Below are positions 1 through 4,403 of a stretch of DNA of 7,027 bases, in pieces. Both the position numbers and the translations under genes were made by a program. Below the pieces are notes generated by a model. That model did no database searches. It was not told the origin of the DNA and saw nothing but the letters and a program-made list of their open reading frames with translations. The stretch comes from DATFLS01 sp964413425 (GTDB taxonomy: Bacteria; Fidelibacterota; JAANXI01): NCBI GenBank assembly GCA_964413425.1, contig CAYPST010000160.1:1-7027 (forward strand), written 5' to 3'. The first letter of the stretch is position 1. Each line of letters starts with the position of its first letter.

Positions 1-36
1 GTATTACTTCCACACCCTCCTCGAGTTCCGTGAGCG

Positions 37-285
37 ATGCTGGCAAGGTCTCTTTGCGCACTGAAGAACGATCCGGAGCACTGCAAAAATTGGCAATCAG
101 TACTCCGGGAGGCGAATGCCCACCAGGAAACCCAGAAAGCGGAAGCCCGGGATGCCAGCCGGCGGAAGAACCAGGTGGTGGACAAACTGAATAAGGATAT
201 GGAGAAGTTCTGCAAATACGCCCGGCTGGCCCCGCGGAACCAACCCCAGCTCCTGGAAGCGCTGGGGATTCACGTGCCCAGTTGA
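37..285 (+). CDS. Hypothetical small helical protein, probably a gene fragment
   Basis: An 82-residue ORF rich in Lys, Arg, Glu, Ala and Gln. Residues about 14-65 look like one or two amphipathic helices (stretches such as REANAHQETQKAEARDASRR), followed by a hydrophobic tail ending LEALGIHVPS. The helix plus the 'P..LLEALGI.VP' ending reminds me of the N-terminal helical region of longer bacterial proteins that continue into a fibronectin-III-like domain; this is recall, not a search. If so, the gene is truncated, because it stops right after the VPS. No Shine-Dalgarno precedes the ATG at 37 and an in-frame TGA lies at 31-33, so the true 5' part may be lost by frameshift. Codon use (G/C-rich third positions) favours a coding origin. 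It converges on the DUF1080 gene. Confidence 0.42.
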   Translation: MLARSLCALKNDPEHCKNWQSVLREANAHQETQKAEARDASRRKNQVVDKLNKDMEKFCKYARLAPRNQPQLLEALGIHVPS

Positions 286-310
286 TAATCTGGAGACAAC
301 AGTAATGGCT

Positions 311-327
311 GTCGTCGGTGATCCCTC
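311..327 (+). repeat. Short direct repeat, copy 1
   Basis: GTCGTCGGTGATCCCTC matches GTCGTCGGGGATCCCTC at 2927-2943 in 16 of 17 positions. Both copies lie downstream of a plus-strand coding region. At this length chance is not excluded. Confidence 0.35.
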
Positions 328-342
328 CCCGGGTCGCCGACG
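313..342. other. Hairpin between convergent genes
   Basis: CGTCGG (313-318) pairs with CCGACG (337-342), with partial inner pairing (GA with TC) around a C-rich loop. It lies between the 3' ends of the plus-strand ORF (ends 285) and the minus-strand DUF1080 gene (ends 397), where a bidirectional terminator would be expected. No T-tract follows on either strand, so intrinsic terminator function is doubtful. Confidence 0.3.
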
Positions 343-396
343 GTAGATGCAGTCGGCGAAAATTCAATTTGCATCACGCTTGCCATCTCCCGGACC

Positions 397-1188
397 CTAT
401 CCCTCCAGTGGCAACAGTTCCACTTTCCTGAACTGGGTCGGGTGACTCTCGGCCTGCAGAGAGATGGTGCCGCCGCTCACCATCTTTGCTTTGCCGGCCT
501 GCAGAAGTTTCTTGGCGTCGGCATCCTCTTCGTCCAGCCGCGGCTCCGAGTAGGTCAGGACGGTATCGCCTTCCACGATATGCCTGACAACGGAATTCCC
601 GTGCACTTCCACTTCGACGGTTACCCACTGATCGCCGTGGTAAGTCTCGGAATCGGAGTTATTGCAGTGTTGGGTGACCAGTTTTCCATCCATGACGATG
701 TGGGTGCCTGGCGTGCAGACGTTCGCGGTGGGACGCTCGTTAGTTCCATCTCCTCCCAGCAGCTGAACTTCAACAGAGACCGGAAACTGTTGATCCCGGC
801 TCATACTTTCGGGTGTCTGACCGTGGATCATGATCCCGTTGTTTCGAACTCCCCAGCCCGGACCTCCGGCGACCTGCTCCCCAATAAACCGATATTCCAC
901 CCGAAGCCGGTAATGCGAGAATTCCTCTGTGTAAAAAATGTGTCCGAACCGGCCGTCAAAGGAATCATACTGGTCATACGAAACTGTCAGAAGACCGTCC
1001 TCCACCCGAAAGGTATTGCCGTAATTCTCACCCAACTCATAGCCGGTAATCTTTACTTTCCATCCGGACAGATCCTTTCCGTTGAACAGTTGAATCCAGT
1101 CCTCTTCCTGGGAACCGCCACAGCTGCGTATCGTTATTGCTGCCAGCATGAACAGAATCCCGGCCACACGCATTCGCTTGCTCATCAT
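397..1188 (-). CDS. DUF1080 (3-keto-disaccharide hydrolase-like) lipoprotein
   Basis: This is a full-length DUF1080 (PF06439) protein of 263 residues. The family has a concanavalin/jelly-roll fold; some characterised members act as 3-keto-glycoside hydrolases, and many are secreted by polysaccharide-degrading bacteria. An N-terminal signal segment (GILFMLAAITI) precedes Cys23, a probable lipidation site, though the lipobox IRSC is atypical because of the Arg. The hallmark LFNGKDLSGW is at about 34-43, GWGVRNNGIMIHG at 111-123, FPVSVEVQLLGG at 135-146, and the closing ISLQAESHPTQFRKVELLPL strand at 242-261. The start at 1188 (or the adjacent ATG at 1185) is chosen because GGAGG lies 6 nt upstream; an ATG at 1224 gives a longer N-terminus without an RBS. 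No partner dehydrogenase or transporter is visible. Family assignment is firm; the exact substrate cannot be read from the sequence. Confidence 0.93.
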   Translation of the reverse strand: MMSKRMRVAGILFMLAAITIRSCGGSQEEDWIQLFNGKDLSGWKVKITGYELGENYGNTFRVEDGLLTVSYDQYDSFDGRFGHIFYTEEFSHYRLRVEYRFIGEQVAGGPGWGVRNNGIMIHGQTPESMSRDQQFPVSVEVQLLGGDGTNERPTANVCTPGTHIVMDGKLVTQHCNNSDSETYHGDQWVTVEVEVHGNSVVRHIVEGDTVLTYSEPRLDEEDADAKKLLQAGKAKMVSGGTISLQAESHPTQFRKVELLPLEG

Positions 1189-1194
1189 ACATAG

Positions 1195-1199
1195 CCTCC
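1195..1199 (-). promoter_or_regulatory. Ribosome binding site of the DUF1080 gene
   Basis: GGAGG on the minus strand sits 6 nt before the ATG at 1188 and 9 nt before the ATG at 1185. It fixes the start at this ATG pair and rules out the more distal ATG at 1224. Confidence 0.8.
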
Positions 1200-1928
1200 G
1201 TTGCATTATGTAATGGTTTTTCACACCCTTCCGGATTGTTCCGTTCGCCTTCAGTCAAACAAGGAAAACGTGAAAATTCCTGGAATAAAGTGCAGTTCTC
1301 AGAGCTTTCGGCAGAGAATTTAACAGCAGTTTTAATGCTTTCAAAATACAGAAACGAATTAGTGCAGATCCTCTCCCGGTTCCTTTGGCCCTGAAGTTGA
1401 AGTTCACCTGCTCGTGGTTCCGGACGCATATGAACCGGTGCCATCGGCGCAGCAAGGGACTTGTTCGTTGTCACCTCTTCCCGGTGAGCCGTGAAACCGA
1501 TTGGTATGCCGCCTGCTGCGGATTTCTGTGGAATGTCACGATTCCCTGCCAGTATTCCGGGAATTACCCGGTGGATGTATGATATTCCGCAGATTTCAGA
1601 CATCTATCGCAGAAAATGTCAGCCAGATCACTTTTCGATCCCTGTTAAAGAATATAGTTTTTCGTTACATGACCTCGAGCTGAAAAATGAAAACAGAAAT
1701 GATGGAGTTCGTGAGAGGAGACGGAGTTTCCTGTGCATGTGTGGAACATTGCCCTGCCATTGGCGTTGAGGCATCCGGAGCGAATTCCGGTTGCCACCCG
1801 GAACCCGCACATCTGACCGGAGACAAAAAAAATTCAGGCGATTCCCAGGAAATTCCACCGGAATTATTCATGATGGATACGGCTGCAAAAAAGGGTAAAG
1901 TTTTGCGAAAAGTTGCCGATATTTACAT
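1200..1928. other. Intergenic region without a credible gene
   Basis: I see no convincing coding region here. The open frames lack an RBS, have atypical composition and overlap each other on both strands. The stretch holds a few small inverted repeats: ATTCC-G-GGAAT at 1554-1564, TTCCGG/CCGGAA at 1785-1803, and AATTCC-ACC-GGAATT at 1851-1865. None is followed by a T-tract. The DUF1080 promoter should lie just upstream of its RBS, but I found no strong -35/-10 pair; a CATAAT hexamer at 1205-1210 (minus strand) has no good -35 partner. Confidence 0.55.
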
Positions 1929-1934
1929 ATAATT

Positions 1935-1951
1935 GAGTCTATTTAGAAAAC
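1935..1951 (+). repeat. Left terminal inverted repeat of the 205-bp element
   Basis: GAGTCTATTTAGAAAAC; one mismatch to the right repeat. Preceded directly by ATAATT. Confidence 0.78.
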
Positions 1952-1957
1952 GCCTCT

Positions 1958-2016
1958 CCCCGAAGGGATGCCTTTGGCAAAGAGATCCTCCAAAGGAGTC
2001 CTTCGGACCTTCGGGG
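1958..2016. repeat. Nested hairpin inside the 205-bp element
   Basis: Outer arms CCCCGAAGG (1958-1966) and CCTTCGGGG (2008-2016) pair perfectly. Inner arms CCTTTGG (1971-1977) and CCAAAGG (1990-1996) also pair perfectly, around a 12-nt loop. Between the inner and outer right arms there is an extra CCTTCGG copy. The structure would form in RNA of either strand or as a cruciform. Confidence 0.65.
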
Positions 2017-2044
2017 CAAAGAACACATGACCAATTGGCTCCTG

Positions 2045-2080
2045 TATCCCGAACAATAGTTGGGAAATATGTTCGGGATA
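2045..2080. repeat. Perfect 11-bp inverted repeat inside the 205-bp element
   Basis: TATCCCGAACA (2045-2055) and TGTTCGGGATA (2070-2080) are perfect inverted copies with a 14-nt spacer. It could be a hairpin or a dyad for a dimeric DNA-binding protein. Confidence 0.65.
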
Positions 2081-2122
2081 TAATCCAGGTAGGCCGGACG
2101 CAACATGTTGTCGATACTTACT

Positions 2123-2139
2123 GTTTTCTAAACAGACTC
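2123..2139 (-). repeat. Right terminal inverted repeat of the 205-bp element
   Basis: Plus-strand GTTTTCTAAACAGACTC, the inverted partner of the left repeat. Followed directly by ATAATT. Confidence 0.78.
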
Positions 2140-2400
2140 ATAATTCCATAAAGAAATCGGTATTCGGTGCTTCTGGGTGCCTATCGGATCAGTTCTGCGG
2201 CATTTCTCTCCTGTGGAATGGACCTCAGTAACGGAACCCTGCTCTCCACGAACAGTTTATGGAAAACAAACACCTCCAACAGAGGAGAATATATAAGAAA
2301 GAGTAGCTGCAGTGGATCTCCAGACAGACTCACCGTGACGACTCTTATTTGATAGATGGCAATACTGATAACAGCAGCAAGGATTCAGCCCCAGACATCC

Positions 2401-2406
2401 AGGAGG
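2401..2406 (+). promoter_or_regulatory. Ribosome binding site of the Cys-rich protein gene
   Basis: AGGAGG lies 7 nt before the ATG at 2414. It is strong support that the following ORF is translated from this start. No clear promoter was found in 2146-2400, which otherwise shows only a small CCTC/GAGG hairpin near 2275. Confidence 0.78.
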
Positions 2407-2413
2407 CAGGCAT

Positions 2414-2794
2414 ATGCAATCGGAGTGTCCCGAACCGGAAACGTTCAAAGACTGCGCTGCCTGCGGTGAGACATGGCAAACCCGAGGAGATTTCCTTGAA
2501 GCTCCCAATATCATACTTATTGGCTATCAGGCCCACTTTAAGGAATTAAGCGCCGGCTTGTTTCTGTTCAACCATTCCTGCGGCAACACCCTCGCGTTGC
2601 TCGCCGGCGAGTTGACAGATCTCTACTCCGGTCCGATCTTTACAGAGCGGAAGAATGAGACTGACGAGTGTCCCGGGTACTGTATGAATGAAAAGGATTT
2701 GCAGCCATGTCCCGTCCGGTGCGAATGCGCCTTCGTCAGAGAAACTATGCAAATTATTACCCACTGGCCGAAAGGAGGAACGCAGGAGGAATAG
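2414..2794 (+). CDS. Cysteine-rich small protein, possible metal-binding
   Basis: A 126-residue protein of unknown function. It has nine Cys. C14 and C17 form a CxxC knuckle (FKDCAACGETW), followed by a hydrophobic core (NIILIGYQ, 32-39; GLFLFNHSCGNTLALLAG, 48-65) with H54 and C56. A second cluster follows: C86 and C90 (CPGYC), then C99, C103 and C105 (CPVRCECA). This pattern suggests zinc or an iron-sulfur cluster; that is inference. There is no signal peptide and no long transmembrane segment, so it is probably cytoplasmic. I have an impression of similar small hypothetical proteins with this 'C..CG..W...FL' and 'GLFLFNH.CG.T' order in other bacteria, but cannot name a family. AGGAGG 7 nt upstream fixes the start. 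It is a lone gene between the 205-bp element and a decamer-repeat array that begins 20 bp after its stop. Confidence 0.8.
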   Translation: MQSECPEPETFKDCAACGETWQTRGDFLEAPNIILIGYQAHFKELSAGLFLFNHSCGNTLALLAGELTDLYSGPIFTERKNETDECPGYCMNEKDLQPCPVRCECAFVRETMQIITHWPKGGTQEE

Positions 2795-2814
2795 GAGCGG
2801 CAGCAGGTACAGGG

Positions 2815-2913
2815 TGACACAAGTGCCTGCAAGTGCTCACAAGTGCTTACCAATTCTCAGAAGAAAACACCCTTGCACCGTTTGTACTTGCCGGCACTTG
2901 GAGGCACTTGTCA
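2815..2913. repeat. Facing arrays of a 10-bp-period AAGTGC repeat
   Basis: On the plus strand AAGTGC starts at 2821, 2831 and 2841, exactly 10 bp apart. On the minus strand the same unit (plus-strand GTACTTG, GCACTTG, GCACTTG) ends at 2890, 2900 and 2910, again 10 bp apart. The two arms form an imperfect inverted repeat: TGAC, then AAGTGCCT, then CAAGTGC are shared in order, with a 2-nt gap after TGAC. About 30 bp separate the arms. A 10-bp period is one helical turn, so all units in an arm face the same side of the DNA. It begins 20 bp after the Cys-rich gene. Confidence 0.65.
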
Positions 2914-2926
2914 GAAATAGTTTATA

Positions 2927-2943
2927 GTCGTCGGGGATCCCTC
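2927..2943 (+). repeat. Short direct repeat, copy 2
   Basis: GTCGTCGGGGATCCCTC matches 311-327 at 16 of 17 positions. It lies between the decamer arrays and the second MITE-like element. Confidence 0.35.
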
Positions 2944-2951
2944 TGGTTTTT

Positions 2952-3064
2952 TATGACTATTAAGTTAACTCAGCAGAGAGCCACCCTGCCTCTCGTTGCG
3001 CTCTGCCTAACCGGCCCCCGACAAAAGGAGCGGAATGTTTAACTGAGTTAAGTTAATAGTCATA
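2952..3064. mobile_element. MITE-like element with 22-bp TIRs, likely TA duplication
   Basis: The 22 bases at 2952-2973 (starting TATGACTATTAA, ending TTAACTCAG) are the inverted complement of 3043-3064, with a single mismatch at position 13. The element is 113 bp including the outer TA on each side; a TA target duplication would leave 109 bp with 20-bp repeats. TA duplication is typical of IS630/Tc1-mariner-type insertions and their MITEs, but a TA at the end of a palindrome is weak evidence alone. TTT flanks both sides and is an alternative duplication. The interior is about 69 bp, GC-rich and without an ORF; it holds GCAGAG (2973-2978) and CTCTGC (3001-3006), which can pair. Confidence 0.68.
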
Positions 3065-3299
3065 TTTCAAAATGATACACATACCAGGGACCGGTTTTGC
3101 CGTTATAAATCCAGCCTTCTGCCTGGGGTTGGCATTCACACTGTTCGGCGTATCGATACTTCGCCTTCTGTGCCGCACGATACCGGGAGTATTCACCCAG
3201 GATCTTCCACTCGGCAAGTCCAGGGTATTGCACCTTCAGGTGCTCCTTTTTCTCCTCCGGATCCCTGGTGGCGTCGATTCCGCATTTCATTGGTCCCAT
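3060..3299 (-). CDS. Small conserved-looking hypothetical protein
   Basis: A 79-residue protein (76 if translation begins at the inner ATG at 3290, giving MKCGIDAT). It is charged and aromatic, without signal peptide or membrane segment: GIDATRDPEEKKEHLKVQYPGLAEWKIL, then GEYSRYRAAQKAKYRYAEQ, then a tail ending GPWYVYHFEI. The 'WKILGEYSRYRAAQKAKYRYAEQ' stretch resembles a small alpha/beta unit in which a strand is followed by an amphipathic helix. I know no function. AGGTG 4 nt before the ATG at 3299 is a modest RBS, so the start is uncertain. The last codon and the stop TGA (3062-3060) lie within the right terminal repeat of the MITE-like element, so the original C-terminus may have been changed by that insertion. 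Confidence 0.62.
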   Translation of the reverse strand: MGPMKCGIDATRDPEEKKEHLKVQYPGLAEWKILGEYSRYRAAQKAKYRYAEQCECQPQAEGWIYNGKTGPWYVYHFEI

Positions 3300-3548
3300 C
3301 CATCACCTGGTTCCCTTACCTTCACACTCATGGCAGGCATTAAAACGCATGATTTAAAAGGTGGTTGATATGAGTTAATGAAGTGGATATTGGCGAATAC
3401 AGGGTGTGAGTTCCGATGCCGGATGTCCATAGCATCCACCCTCTGCACACAAAATTAACGTAAAGCAGCCTCTCCTGAAATTCACAGAACGGATTATATC
3501 ATACATTGGAGCGGGTATCAGTGACGGTGAGGGCGGTTCCCGAAGCAG

Positions 3549-3564
3549 TGGCTGAATTCAGCCA
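3549..3564. promoter_or_regulatory. 16-bp perfect palindrome, GGCTGAATTCAGCC family, copy 1
   Basis: TGGCTGAATTCAGCCA is a perfect dyad. Its centre lies 30 bp, close to three helical turns, from the centre of copy 2, an arrangement suited to two dimers of one DNA-binding protein on the same face. The protein is unknown. Confidence 0.55.
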
Positions 3565-3579
3565 GACAGTTGCAAAATC

Positions 3580-3593
3580 GGCTAAATTTAGCC
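3580..3593. promoter_or_regulatory. 14-bp perfect palindrome, GGCTGAATTCAGCC family, copy 2
   Basis: GGCTAAATTTAGCC differs from copy 1 by compensating changes in both arms (G to A and C to T), so the dyad is preserved. That suggests selection on the symmetric site. Confidence 0.55.
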
Positions 3594-3723
3594 ACATACT
3601 TTCCTGCTCCTGAACGTGCTGTGAATATTTATCCCTGTATAAGTTATGAATTTTCCAGAGTTTAAGTATATGGTGTCACAGGCTGCAATCTTCATGGCAT
3701 TATTTTTGAGTTATTATTTTATG

Positions 3724-3836
3724 ACTGCCCGAGTGAAGTTTGGATCGGCAGTTTAGGGATTGCGGACCAGTGAGATGGTTTCAAGCTATCCTCCGGGAGT
3801 GCCGATGGTTTTCGCAGATGGACTCTCTCCCGGAGG
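3724..3836. other. Two GC-rich inverted repeats, possible structured RNA
   Basis: ACTGCC-C-GA (3724-3732) pairs with TCGGCAGT (3745-3752) with one bulged base. CCTCCGGGAG (3790-3799) pairs perfectly with CTCCCGGAGG (3827-3836) around a 27-nt loop. With the third palindrome at 3866-3895 they make a row of three stems in a stretch with no ORF, preceded by an AT-rich 100 bp. This could be a small RNA or a long untranslated leader. I match it to no known RNA class and cannot tell the strand. Confidence 0.3.
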
Positions 3837-3865
3837 TGGTGTCCTCCTATCGTGTGATGAGTGAA

Positions 3866-3895
3866 TAGTGGGTGGCTGATTTCAGCCACCCACTA
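3866..3895. repeat. Long palindrome, GGCTGAATTCAGCC family, copy 3
   Basis: Arms TAGTGGGTGGCTGA (3866-3879) and TCAGCCACCCACTA (3882-3895) are perfect 14-bp inverted copies around TT. The core GGCTGATTTCAGCC is one base from copy 1. No T-tract follows on either strand, so it does not look like an intrinsic terminator. Confidence 0.6.
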
Positions 3896-4069
3896 CACTG
3901 GAAATAATGAAGAATCATACGATCAAACCTGTTATGGAAAATACGTTACCATTCCGGAAAACATCGGACTCTGCGGGTAGTCTTTTGATAATGCGCAATC
4001 TTGAGGCAAAAATACAGGAGTAATGCAGGAAGAGAAGAGAAGAGTTTTCCCGGGATGCCCTCCCAGGAA

Positions 4070-4116
4070 CACACCGCTGGCTCTGCCTCCTCCCCCAGGA
4101 GGTATCCGGCGGTGTG
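4070..4116. repeat. Nested GC-rich hairpin (REP-like)
   Basis: Outer arms CACACCGC (4070-4077) and GCGGTGTG (4109-4116) pair perfectly, and inner arms CCTCCT (4086-4091) and AGGAGG (4097-4102) pair around CCCCC. This stem-within-stem form is like repetitive extragenic palindromes, but only one copy is in the window, so repetition is not shown. Confidence 0.45.
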
Positions 4117-4334
4117 GTAATTTTATTCGTTCTCGCCCCCAGGCCCGGTGTTGTGACGAAAAGGTGAAGAAAACACCTTAAAAAGACCTTCCGAAGGCGT
4201 CCTTTCCTTCCCGAAGAAATCTCTTCGAAGAAGGACAATGCGATTGGACTGCCGGGACGGGGATTGTTTGTAATCACCATCGGTAATAGTAATATACTGC
4301 CGTTGAATGATTCTTCTAACAGAGATGTATCCAT

Positions 4335-4364
4335 AAAAAAGCCCGGAGCAGTGCTCCGGGCTTT
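4335..4364 (-). terminator. Intrinsic terminator of the DUF4382 gene
   Basis: GCCCGGAGCA (4341-4350) and TGCTCCGGGC (4352-4361) form a perfect 10-bp stem, extendable by three A-T pairs. On the minus strand it is followed by TTTTTT (4340-4335). It lies about 40 nt past the stop codon of the DUF4382 gene, the expected place. On the plus strand only TTT follows. Confidence 0.88.
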
Positions 4365-4403
4365 ATGCGTCCTCCCACTACCATTAGATGTACTTAGCTC
4401 GCT

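Larger units (their letters stand above)
1935..2139. mobile_element. MITE-like element with 17-bp TIRs and 6-bp target duplication
   Basis: GAGTCTATTTAGAAAAC (1935-1951) is the inverted complement of GTTTTCTAAACAGACTC (2123-2139) at 16 of 17 positions. The hexamer ATAATT directly abuts both outer ends (1929-1934 and 2140-2145), as expected of a target-site duplication. The 205-bp interior has no plausible protein; it holds two hairpin systems, 1958-2016 and 2045-2080. No transposase is present, so it is a non-autonomous miniature inverted-repeat element or an internally deleted IS. Perfect abutment of the duplication to repeats of this length is very unlikely by chance. I do not recognise the parental IS family. 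Confidence 0.78.
3300..4403. other. Non-coding 1.1-kb region rich in palindromes
   Basis: No credible protein-coding gene is present; 3370-3914 lacks even a moderate open frame, and the minus-strand frame at 3915-4334 has no RBS and low-complexity composition. The region contains three related palindromes, two further GC-rich inverted repeats at 3724-3836, a nested GC-rich hairpin at 4070-4116, and the terminator at 4335-4364, each listed separately. AT-rich stretches at 3620-3720 include TATAAG near 3637, which could be a -10 box but lacks a good -35. Confidence 0.55.

Noticed and set aside
442..1194. 250-residue plus-strand open frame
   Set aside because: It is antisense to the DUF1080 gene, has no family features and no RBS; the minus-strand frame has clear family motifs.
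1037..1603. 188-residue minus-strand open frame overlapping the 5' end of the DUF1080 gene
   Set aside because: No RBS, composition not protein-like, and it overlaps the start of a certain gene in another frame.
1687..1932. 81-residue plus-strand open frame
   Set aside because: No RBS, unstructured composition, and it contains small inverted repeats; no recognisable domain.
1933..2151. 72-codon open frame spanning the 205-bp element
   Set aside because: It begins at a non-ATG codon, runs through hairpins and terminal repeats, and has no RBS; openness is fortuitous.
2815..2913. CRISPR array
   Set aside because: Units are only about 10 bp with 3-4 variable bases, no spacers of normal size and no cas genes.
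3640..3720. Sigma-54 promoter downstream of the paired palindromes
   Set aside because: The best GG/GC pair (near 3671-3685) has 11 instead of 10 intervening bases and poor flanking match.
3910..4316. GAAGAATCAT and ATGATTCTTC as possible terminal repeats of a 407-bp element
   Set aside because: A 10-bp inverted match over this distance is expected by chance many times in 7 kb, and no flanking duplication is seen.
3915..4334. 139-residue minus-strand open frame
   Set aside because: No RBS, Ser/Arg/Pro-rich stretches of low complexity, and it crosses the nested GC hairpin; better explained as non-coding repeat DNA.
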